From NCBI GenBank assembly GCA_937920085.1, contig CALETE010000080.1:1-64000 (forward strand): DNA of 64,000 nt. The letters run 5' to 3'. The DNA comes from an uncultured Alphaproteobacteria bacterium (lineage in GTDB: Bacteria; Pseudomonadota; Alphaproteobacteria; Caulobacterales; Caulobacteraceae). Shown here piece after piece: positions 36,613-44,226 of this stretch (positions within the stretch are counted from its first letter, which is position 1; each line of letters begins with the position of its first letter). The notes beneath the pieces are model-generated. The model ran no database searches and had not been told where the DNA came from. It saw only the letters and a program-made list of their open reading frames with translations. The position numbers were made by a program, and so were the translations under genes.

Positions 36613-38391
36613 TTAGGCCGATTGCCGGGCCATGAACGCGCGCCAGCCACCCAGGTGCGTGATGTCCTCCGCGCCCTCCGCCGCTCTGGGTTCGGCCACA
36701 AACCCCTTGACCGAAGTGCCGTCTTCCAGAGTCACCGTGCCTATGGCCAGGGGTGCTGGAACCTCGACAACAAAACTGCCAAAGGCTTCGACTCCGAGCT
36801 CATAGACCTCCAAGTCGATGGACGCGCCGGCCTCGCCCACATGGATCAAGGCAGGCTTTGGCGGCATAGTTTGGGCCATGGCAAACAGCTTGTACACCGG
36901 TGCCGTCTTTGCTCGGCTGACCAGGCGCGCTTCACGGGAGGTCAGTTGCCAATGCAAGGGCATACCGGCCAGATGGGCACCCACAACGGCCAACCTCACG
37001 GTCTGGGGTTTGCCGGCAAGGTCGAGGGCGGGAACTTCAGGCATGGGTTCGATTTCCTCATAAAGGCTGGCCAGGACCAATAGGGCACGATCGGCCCAGG
37101 CAGGGCCGACAAGGGTGACGCCAAAGCCGGTATCGTTGTCGCGGAACCCCGCGGGGACCGCGATGGCGCTCATGTCGAGCAGATTGACAAAATTGGTATA
37201 GAAGCCGAGGGCCCCGTTCAGGGCAAAGGGCTCGGCTAAAACTTCGCGCAGACGGTAGATGGTCGGGGTCGTCGGCAGAAGCAGGGTATCGACCTCTGCC
37301 CAAAGGGCTTCAGCGGCCCGGGCGTGATCGGCCAGGGCGTAAAACCCTTTGAAAGCCTCTACCGCTGAGAGGCCGAAACCGCCCTGCAGAATGGCGCGGA
37401 CCGTTGGATGCACAGCGGCAGGATTGTCGCGGACCAAGTCTTCAATCGCAGCGGTCCGTTCGGCAACCCAGGGGCCGGAATAGAGCAGTCGGGCTGCGTC
37501 CAGTAGGGGCCCGATATCCACCTCGACAGCAATTCCACCCATGGCTGATAGGCGATCTATAGCCTTGGCATAAAACCTTTCGGCTTGCTCATCACCCATG
37601 AACACCAATTGGTCTGGCCTAGGAATGCCAAATCTGAAGGTCTTTTTGGGTGTCGGCATCTCAGCCGGGGCGCGGCGGGAATAGGCGTCGGCTGGATCGA
37701 ATCCGGCGCAAATCTGGTCGACCAGGGCCGCGCCGGCGACGTCGTGGGTCATGACGGTCACGCAATCCAAAGTCCGGCAGGCCGGGACAACTCCGGACGT
37801 GCTCCATCTACCCTTGGTCGGCTTAAACCCGATAAGGCCATTAAACGCTGCCGGAACTCTGCCCGAGCCCGCCGTATCCGTCCCCAGCGCAAAGGCCACC
37901 AAGCCTGCGGCAACAGCGACAGCAGAGCCAGAGCTAGAGCCACCGCTGACATAATCACGATTATAGACACATTGTGGCGCGCCATAGGGGCTCCGGGCTC
38001 CCACAAGACCCGTTGCAAACTGGTCCAGATTGGTCTTGCCCATGAGAACCGCCCCAGCTGCCAGCAGGCGGGTCACCACATGGGCGGACGTCTCTGGCTG
38101 GTAGGCATAGGCCGGGCATGCAGCTGTGGTCGGCATCCCCGCCACATCGATATTGTCCTTCACAGCAAAGGGCACACCCGCCAGGGGTAGACGCTCTCCC
38201 GCCGCGATCCGCCGATCAACCTCCCGCGCCTGCGCCAAGATAGCCTGAGGGCTGGGCCTGTAGATCCAAGCGTGGGCTTGGATGTGATCATATGCAGCGA
38301 TAGCAGCCAGGGCTTGGGCTGCCACGCTTTCGGCCGTACGGACACCTGCGGAAACCTCCGCAACAATGGCCGTGATGGACATGCGGCTCAT
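36613..38391 (-). CDS. atzF: Allophanate hydrolase
   Basis: Amidase-signature enzyme of about 592 residues that splits allophanate to ammonia and CO2. The ATG at 38391 overlaps the carboxylase stop (ATGA); a longer frame to 38496 is only the other frame of the carboxylase. Catalytic residues are Lys78 (GVPFAVKDNID), the cis-Ser in GGSSSGS (150-156) and the nucleophile Ser176 in TDTAGSGR. The C-terminal domain (from about residue 450: MPEVPALDLAGKPQTVRLAV onwards) is present. Last step of the guanidine or urea carboxylation route of this operon. Confidence 0.93.
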   Translation of the reverse strand: MSRMSITAIVAEVSAGVRTAESVAAQALAAIAAYDHIQAHAWIYRPSPQAILAQAREVDRRIAAGERLPLAGVPFAVKDNIDVAGMPTTAACPAYAYQPETSAHVVTRLLAAGAVLMGKTNLDQFATGLVGARSPYGAPQCVYNRDYVSGGSSSGSAVAVAAGLVAFALGTDTAGSGRVPAAFNGLIGFKPTKGRWSTSGVVPACRTLDCVTVMTHDVAGAALVDQICAGFDPADAYSRRAPAEMPTPKKTFRFGIPRPDQLVFMGDEQAERFYAKAIDRLSAMGGIAVEVDIGPLLDAARLLYSGPWVAERTAAIEDLVRDNPAAVHPTVRAILQGGFGLSAVEAFKGFYALADHARAAEALWAEVDTLLLPTTPTIYRLREVLAEPFALNGALGFYTNFVNLLDMSAIAVPAGFRDNDTGFGVTLVGPAWADRALLVLASLYEEIEPMPEVPALDLAGKPQTVRLAVVGAHLAGMPLHWQLTSREARLVSRAKTAPVYKLFAMAQTMPPKPALIHVGEAGASIDLEVYELGVEAFGSFVVEVPAPLAIGTVTLEDGTSVKGFVAEPRAAEGAEDITHLGGWRAFMARQSA

Positions 38392-41300
38392 ATCGCCGGC
38401 TCCAAGGCGATGAGCGGCGCGCCGGGGGAAATCGGTTGGCGCTCCATCGCATAGACCTGCCGTACAATCCCTGCAGCCGGACTGGCCACATCGCACTCGG
38501 TCTTCATGGCCTCAATGACGGCAATGACAGCGCCTTTTTCGACGCGATCGCCGACCTTGACCAACATTTTCCAGACGCTGCCGCCCAGAGAGGCCTCAAT
38601 CAAGTCTGACCCTCCTGGGACCTCAATGGCTTCTGCTGCAGTTTCCAGGGCACCTTCGCTCGAAAGGGCTTCGACCCGCGCAAATTCTCCACGAGCTTCC
38701 CAATCGGCGCGCTCGGCGTCGAAGGCAGCCTGCCGGGTCGCCTGGAAGACGGCGATGCTATCGTGGCCCTCGGCCAGCATTTTCCGATAGTCGGATAATC
38801 GGAATACCTCCTCGTCTATGCGAATCTGCCGTCTACCCAAAGGAAAGTCGCGCCGCCATTCCGTGAGCTCTTCGTGACTGACGGGGAAGAAACGGATCTG
38901 ATCAAAGAAGCGTAGCAGCCAGGGCTTGTCCTCTATGAAGGCGTCTGTCTGACGATAGGTATTCCAGACCTGGATAGTGCGCCCAAACAGCTGATAACCG
39001 CCTGGCCCCTCCATCCCGTAAATGCACATATAGGCTCCGCCAATCCCCACCACATTTGGTGGGGTCCAGGTACGAGCCGGGTTGTACTTGGTGGTCACCA
39101 ACCGATGGCGCGGATCAACCGGCGTTGCGACCGGTGCGCCGAGATAGACATCACCCAGACCCATAACGAGGTAGCGCGCATTAAAGACGATCTGGTGAAC
39201 ATCGTCTTCTGACTGGAGCCCATTTATCCGTCGGATGAACTCGATATTGTCAGGACACCAGGGGGCGTCGTCGCGCACCGAGGCCATATACTTGTCGATG
39301 GTCTCGTAAATAGCCGGATCCTTCCAAGACAGTGGAAGATGAACGACGCGGCTGGGGATTTCGAAGTCGTCCAGACCGCCCAATTGGTCCTCGGCCTTCG
39401 ATAGCGCCTCTAGGAGCTGGGTCTGGGACAGTACACGGCTGTCATAGTGGACCTGCAGTGAACGTATGCCTGGGGTGATGTCGATAATGCCCGAAAGGTC
39501 CAAGGCCTGCAGTTCAAGCATGAGGGCATGGACCCGCAGCCGTAGCTCAAGATCCAGAACAATGGGGCCGTATTCCACCAGCAGATGGCGGTCACCCTGA
39601 CGACGATAGACGACCCGTGGGCGATGACCGGTCGCATCAATCACCCCTAGGATGGGGTCGCTTGGGTCACCCGACTTGGGAGATGCAGAGACGCTGCAGG
39701 GAAGGACCAGATCAGAGATCAGTTTGTCTTGATCCTGCTCAGCTTGTGCCGCCATGGCGTCTGACACCAGATCAAATACCGCCGTATCGCCAGGTGCCAA
39801 TTGGCCAATTTTCCATAAGTCTGCCTGGATCACCACCATGGGGCAGACAAAGCCGCCGAGGGAGGGACCATCTGGCCCCAATATAATGGGCATGTCGCCG
39901 GTAAAATCGATGGCACCAATCGCATAGGCATTGTCGTGAATATTAGAGGGATGAAGGCCTGCTTCGCCCCCATCCCGTCTGGCCCAGGTGGGCTTGGGCC
40001 CGATCAGGCGCACGCCGGTACGGTTAGAATTATAATGCACCTTCCACTCGGTCGAGCTGATCATGGCGATATCGTCTGCCGTGAAGAAGTCTGGCGCGCT
40101 GTGTGGACCTGCTAGGACCCGAAGGTGCCAAGTCTTGGTCAGATGCGGTTGCAGGTCGAGGGACAGGGGGCTCGCCGCATCACGGGTCGCAGCTTCGCCC
40201 AAATGTAGGACATCCCCCGCTGCAAGGGTGCGTCCAGCATGGCCGCCAAAACCCCCCAGGGTGAAACTGGATCTGCTGCCCAGATAGGCCGGTATATCGA
40301 GACCGCCGCGAACCAGCAGATAACCACGAAGCCCAGCCCCCTTGACCCGACCAATCTTTAAGGTTTGCCCGGCCGCCACTGAGACGGGGGTATAGGCTGC
40401 GACGGGTATGCCATCGAGCTGCGCCTCGAAATCTGCTCCAGTCAGGCAGACCATTGCCGGGTGATCGAATTTCAGGGTCGGACCCAGGGCAGTGATTTCG
40501 AGCCCTGCCTCGCCTTCAGCATTGCCCAGAAGGCGATTTCCCAGGCGGAAAGCGAAGGGGTCCATGGGACCGGATGGCGGAACGCCCACATCCCAGTAAC
40601 CGAGGCGACCGGGATAGTCCTGAACCGTTGTCGCTGGCCCGCCGCTGAGCACCCTGATGGTCCGCGGCTGAAATATCAGTTCCGACAAGGCTCGGGTGGA
40701 GACCTCGCCGGTAACAAAGGCCTGGCTGCGCGCGACCTGACGTAGCCATTCCAGATTGGTCTCCAGACCGAACAATTGGCTGCGATCTAGGACATCCTGC
40801 AGGGCGCTCACGGCGCTCTGTCGATCCGCCGCCGTCACAATCACCTTGGCCAACAGGGGGTCGTAAAACGCGCTAACCTCTGACCCATCGACGATCCAGG
40901 TGTCGACCCGCGCCTCCGTAGGGAAGTCGACTTTGGTCAAGACGCCAGAAGATGGGCGGTAGTCCTGGCCTGGATCTTCCGCATAGATTCGGGCCTGGAT
41001 CGATGCGCCCCTTACTCGACCATCCCAAGCCGTGAGGAAGCCATAGTCCCCAGCGGCGCCTCGGATCATCCAGGCCACGAGGTCCACGCCGGTAACCTGT
41101 TCGGTCACCCCGTGCTCGACCTGTAGTCGCGTATTGACCTCAAGGAAGAAGAAGTCATCCCGTTCAGCATCGTAAAGAAACTCGACTGTACCTGCAGATC
41201 GATAGTTGGCCGCCTTAGCCAGTTTGACCGCTGCCTCAATCAGAGCCGTGCGGGTTGCCTTGGGCAGGTGGGGGGCTGGGGTTTCCTCAATGACCTTCTG

Positions 41301-42002
41301 GTTACGTCTCTGCAGAGAGCAGTCGCGCTCACCCAAGGCGATCACCTGTCCCTGGCCATCGCCAAAAACCTGGACTTCGATATGCCGTGCGCGGCGTATA
41401 TAGCGTTCCAGGAATACACCCGTGTCGGCGAAATTAGAGCCGCCAAGCCGTGACACCGCAGCAAAGGCGTCTTCGACCGCGTCCAGGTCTTCGCAGACCC
41501 GCATGCCGATGCCGCCGCCGCCAGCGGTTGCTTTGAGAATTATCGGAAAACCAATCCGCTCAGCTGCTTGGACCGCGGCTTGGGCATCCGACAATAGATC
41601 GGTTCCGGGTGCCAGGGGGATGTCCAAGGCCTGAGCTAAATCCCGGGCGGTGTGCTTCATGCCAAAGGCGCGAATATTTTCAGGGGTCGGTCCAATGAAC
41701 CTTAGACCTTCAGCTTCGCAGCGCTCAGCAAAGGCAGCATTCTCACTCAGGAAGCCATAACCAGGGTGGATCGCCTCAGCACCTGTTGCCTTCGCGGCAG
41801 CTAGGATCGCATCAACATTGAGATAGCTTTGGGCGGCCGGCGCAGGCCCGATCCGCACCGCTTCGTCGGCTTGGGATACGTGCAAAGACCCCGCGTCGGC
41901 GTCTGAAAACACCGCTACGGATTTGACGCCCATGGTCTTGAGCGTGCGAATAATCCGGCAGGCTATGGCGCCGCGATTGGCGATGAGAACCTTGGTGAAC
42001 AA
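38388..42002 (-). CDS. Biotin-dependent urea/guanidine carboxylase
   Basis: Single-chain carboxylase of 1204 residues. Domains in order: biotin carboxylase (1-450; ATP-grasp loop ATAGGGGIGMRV, HIEVQVFGDG), KipA-like carboxyltransferase half (about 465-780; GGPATTVQDYPGRLGYWDVG), KipI-like half (about 800-1060; GPGGYQLFGRTIQVWN near its end) and a biotinyl domain with Lys1167 in EAMKTE. The family converts urea or guanidine with ATP and bicarbonate. The operon also holds two DUF1989 proteins, which are known to deiminate carboxyguanidine, so guanidine is the likelier substrate. The gene ends by coupling to atzF and starts 5 nt after the DUF1989 gene. Confidence 0.94.
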   Translation of the reverse strand: MFTKVLIANRGAIACRIIRTLKTMGVKSVAVFSDADAGSLHVSQADEAVRIGPAPAAQSYLNVDAILAAAKATGAEAIHPGYGFLSENAAFAERCEAEGLRFIGPTPENIRAFGMKHTARDLAQALDIPLAPGTDLLSDAQAAVQAAERIGFPIILKATAGGGGIGMRVCEDLDAVEDAFAAVSRLGGSNFADTGVFLERYIRRARHIEVQVFGDGQGQVIALGERDCSLQRRNQKVIEETPAPHLPKATRTALIEAAVKLAKAANYRSAGTVEFLYDAERDDFFFLEVNTRLQVEHGVTEQVTGVDLVAWMIRGAAGDYGFLTAWDGRVRGASIQARIYAEDPGQDYRPSSGVLTKVDFPTEARVDTWIVDGSEVSAFYDPLLAKVIVTAADRQSAVSALQDVLDRSQLFGLETNLEWLRQVARSQAFVTGEVSTRALSELIFQPRTIRVLSGGPATTVQDYPGRLGYWDVGVPPSGPMDPFAFRLGNRLLGNAEGEAGLEITALGPTLKFDHPAMVCLTGADFEAQLDGIPVAAYTPVSVAAGQTLKIGRVKGAGLRGYLLVRGGLDIPAYLGSRSSFTLGGFGGHAGRTLAAGDVLHLGEAATRDAASPLSLDLQPHLTKTWHLRVLAGPHSAPDFFTADDIAMISSTEWKVHYNSNRTGVRLIGPKPTWARRDGGEAGLHPSNIHDNAYAIGAIDFTGDMPIILGPDGPSLGGFVCPMVVIQADLWKIGQLAPGDTAVFDLVSDAMAAQAEQDQDKLISDLVLPCSVSASPKSGDPSDPILGVIDATGHRPRVVYRRQGDRHLLVEYGPIVLDLELRLRVHALMLELQALDLSGIIDITPGIRSLQVHYDSRVLSQTQLLEALSKAEDQLGGLDDFEIPSRVVHLPLSWKDPAIYETIDKYMASVRDDAPWCPDNIEFIRRINGLQSEDDVHQIVFNARYLVMGLGDVYLGAPVATPVDPRHRLVTTKYNPARTWTPPNVVGIGGAYMCIYGMEGPGGYQLFGRTIQVWNTYRQTDAFIEDKPWLLRFFDQIRFFPVSHEELTEWRRDFPLGRRQIRIDEEVFRLSDYRKMLAEGHDSIAVFQATRQAAFDAERADWEARGEFARVEALSSEGALETAAEAIEVPGGSDLIEASLGGSVWKMLVKVGDRVEKGAVIAVIEAMKTECDVASPAAGIVRQVYAMERQPISPGAPLIALEPAI

Positions 42003-42007
42003 ATGCC

Positions 42008-42640
42008 TTATCCTGCGATAATCATGCGCACTGGCGTCGGATTGAAGCCGTTGCAGGGATTGTTGATCTGCGGACAGTTGGAAACGATAGCCACGAGGTC
42101 CATCTCAGCACGGATATCGACGAACAGGCCCGGCGCTGAAATACCGTCGACTATGCCCAGGGCCCCATCGGCTTCCACCGGCACATTCATGAACCAGTTG
42201 ATGTTGGAAACCATATCGCGCTTGCCGCGCCCATGCCGCGCATTGGCTTGCAAGAAGTTCTCGACGCAGGCGTGCTGGCTCTTGGTGTGGTGTCCATAGC
42301 GCAGGGTGTTGCTCTCGCAAGAACACGCACCGCCTATGGTATCATGATAGGCCACAGAGGTGGCTGTAATCGTGGCCATGGGGCGACCTTCATTTGACAG
42401 AAGGACAGACCCCGTTCGCAAAAAGATATTGCCCTGAGCCGACATTGTGTCCTGGGCACTATACCGCTCTGCATCGTCGCCGAGGGCATACATCAAAAAG
42501 TCGACGGCCTGATTGCCCTCAAGGTCGACAATACGCAGGGTTTGTCCCTTGCGGACCACAGCATCCCAGGGCGCGCGCGCGGGAACGACATCGTCGAGCG
42601 TGATCGGTTGGACAAGGCCTTGCAGGGCTTGATCTGTCAT
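42008..42640 (-). CDS. DUF1989 protein, urea-carboxylase-associated type 2 (carboxyguanidine deiminase subunit)
   Basis: About 210 residues from the ATG at 42640, 7 nt after the stop of the sister gene; earlier ATGs (42673, 42721) lie inside that gene. Conserved points are RIVDLEGNQAVDFLMY, YHDTIGGACSCESNTLRYGHHTKSQHACVENF with Cys and His suited to metal binding, and NINWFMNVPVEADG. Proteins of this type form a heteromer with the neighbouring DUF1989 protein (CgdAB) and release ammonia from carboxyguanidine to give allophanate. The role here is by family and context. Confidence 0.88.
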   Translation of the reverse strand: MTDQALQGLVQPITLDDVVPARAPWDAVVRKGQTLRIVDLEGNQAVDFLMYALGDDAERYSAQDTMSAQGNIFLRTGSVLLSNEGRPMATITATSVAYHDTIGGACSCESNTLRYGHHTKSQHACVENFLQANARHGRGKRDMVSNINWFMNVPVEADGALGIVDGISAPGLFVDIRAEMDLVAIVSNCPQINNPCNGFNPTPVRMIIAG

Positions 42641-42647
42641 GAAAAGC

Positions 42648-43469
42648 TCATCGTCTGAAGTCGGCTTCGACATTCTGGAAGGCGCGCAGACCCTCGGGCG
42701 TTGCGTTACGAATAGGATCATCCGTAGGCGTCACAGGGCCATTCCAGCCACTGACCCTCAGCAGGCCAGCATTATAATCGGCTCGGGCATCTAGCACGTG
42801 GGGGCAGTTGGCCAGGACGACAATCAGGTCCATCTCGGCGCGCAAAATAAGGGTTCGTCCTGGCTTAAATGGCCCAATCTGGGGGGTCAGAGCACCGTCA
42901 GCCTCGACCGTCACCCCTTTGAACCAATTGAGACAGGGATGGATATCACGGCGGTTAAGGCCAAACTTGGCGACGGCAAGACTAAAGCGATCACGGGCAT
43001 TGGGGTGCAGCCCCCAGTTGTCGCCTGTTCCATAGCGCCGCGCGTTTGAGGCTGCATTGGAGGCTCCACAAAAGGCGTCGTGCGTCCCAGCCTCATCTTC
43101 CAGAATACTGAGCATGACCTTGCCCATGTCCGAGAGGACAAGCTTGCCCTCACCCAGATAGGCGTTCCATTGCACCTTGACGGTGTCAGCCACATTGAGA
43201 CGCTCAATAGGCCGCTCTGCATTAAACAGAAGCATGGAGGCACAGGCATCGCCCTGCACATCGATCAGCCGCAGGCGGGTTCCGCGCGAAATGTGTTTGG
43301 CCGCATACCCGCCGGCAGCGATCGTCTCTTCCCAAACCATGTCGGCATTGGTCACACCGATCGGCAGGTCGCTGGCATTGGCTGGAAGGATAGGCATGGC
43401 CGCAACCTTGGTGCCCGCCATGGCTCGGGCATGGGCCTGAGCGCCATAGGGATCTGCCGTACCACTCAT
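42648..43469 (-). CDS. DUF1989 protein, urea-carboxylase-associated type 1 (carboxyguanidine deiminase subunit)
   Basis: About 273 residues. The ATG at 43469 overlaps the NikR-like gene's stop by 4 nt and has a G-rich ribosome-binding site; a longer frame to 43580 runs inside that gene. It shows the same plan as its downstream sister: RLIDVQGDACASMLLF, HDAFCGASNAASNARRYG with a Cys, HPCLNWFKGVTVEADG and ILRAEMDLIVVLANCPH. It is the larger partner of the predicted carboxyguanidine deiminase. All genes of this operon are coupled or nearly so. Confidence 0.88.
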   Translation of the reverse strand: MSGTADPYGAQAHARAMAGTKVAAMPILPANASDLPIGVTNADMVWEETIAAGGYAAKHISRGTRLRLIDVQGDACASMLLFNAERPIERLNVADTVKVQWNAYLGEGKLVLSDMGKVMLSILEDEAGTHDAFCGASNAASNARRYGTGDNWGLHPNARDRFSLAVAKFGLNRRDIHPCLNWFKGVTVEADGALTPQIGPFKPGRTLILRAEMDLIVVLANCPHVLDARADYNAGLLRVSGWNGPVTPTDDPIRNATPEGLRAFQNVEADFRR

Positions 43470-43933
43470 GATCTTACCCCACCTCGATCTAGAACCATTG
43501 CATGAAGCGGTGGCAGCAGGGCTGTGGTGGTAACCAGGGTTAGCTGCTGAACGCCGCGAATTTTGCGTAGCTGATCGCAAAGCCCCCGGAGGCGCTCTGA
43601 AGGTCCCTGCACCAGCAGAACCTCTAAGGATTGATCGTCCTCAAGAAACACATGGTGCGAAGAGATGACCTCTTCCAAATAGGCCTGCTGAGCCTGGGCT
43701 AGAGCGTGGCGAACACGCCCGCTCTCTGCGCGATACGTCAAGGTAATGGTGCCGGCAAGGACGGCGCCAGGCTGGGTCTCGTCATGCTCAGCCAGTTCAC
43801 GGCGGATCATTTCGGCAATCATCTGCGATCGACTGGGCAAGCCGCGCTGCACCACCATGGCGTCAAGGCGTGTCAGCAGCGCAGCTGGCATGCTTAGGCT
43901 CAGTCGAGCGAGTGGAAGGGGTTCTGCGTCCAT
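43466..43933 (-). CDS. NikR-like ribbon-helix-helix regulator lacking nickel ligands
   Basis: About 155 residues from the ATG at 43933; an upstream in-frame ATG at 43969 would place the start inside the operator. The N-terminal ribbon-helix-helix (LARLSLSMPAALLTRLDAMV... SRSQMIAEMIRREL) and C-terminal ACT-like domain (VISSHHVFLEDDQSLEVLLVQG, KIRGVQQLTLV) follow E. coli NikR. Against its nickel ligands His76, His87, His89, Cys95, this protein has Ser71, His94, Phe96, Ser102, so high-affinity nickel binding is unlikely. First gene of the guanidine/urea operon, with an inverted repeat 18 nt upstream. Probable autoregulator and repressor; the effector is unknown. Confidence 0.82.
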   Translation of the reverse strand: MDAEPLPLARLSLSMPAALLTRLDAMVVQRGLPSRSQMIAEMIRRELAEHDETQPGAVLAGTITLTYRAESGRVRHALAQAQQAYLEEVISSHHVFLEDDQSLEVLLVQGPSERLRGLCDQLRKIRGVQQLTLVTTTALLPPLHAMVLDRGGVRS

Positions 43934-43950
43934 GGCGGCTATGTCCGTGA

Positions 43951-43978
43951 GTATTACGAAATGTTCCATTCGTAATAT
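43951..43978. promoter_or_regulatory. Candidate operator TATTACGAA-N8-TTCGTAATA
   Basis: A perfect 9-bp inverted repeat, TATTACGAA (43952-43960) and TTCGTAATA (43969-43977), with 8 nt between. As GTATTA-N16-TAATAT (43951-43978) it has the exact geometry of known NikR operators. It lies 18 nt upstream of the preferred NikR-like start and overlaps the -10 of a weak - strand promoter (TTGAGC at 43998-44003 on the reverse strand, N17, GCATAT). The same TTAC-N14-GTAA core is found at 33747-33774. Confidence 0.7.
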
Positions 43979-44226
43979 GCCATGCCGGGCCCGGGTAGCT
44001 CAATCGCCTCTGTCTTAGGCATTATCGGGTCCGAGTGCCTAACAGGTGTTCGCTTGGTGAGCGATGATAGATGGGCAAGGCGAGAACACGCCAGGGATGC
44101 CGTGCGGATCGAAAGGCTTGGCGAGCCTTTATCTAAGATTGCCACACAGTCCGACTTGCATCTCTGGCGCGAACGCATTCACCATAGACTTTGATCGAGG
44201 TGCCATCGAACCATTCGGAGACGAGC

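Noticed and set aside
44028..44035. GGTCCGAG, resembling the conserved core of the guanidine-I riboswitch
   Set aside because: It is on the + strand before the S9 peptidase, not the guanidine operon, and the partner CTAGGG-type segment and closing stems are absent.
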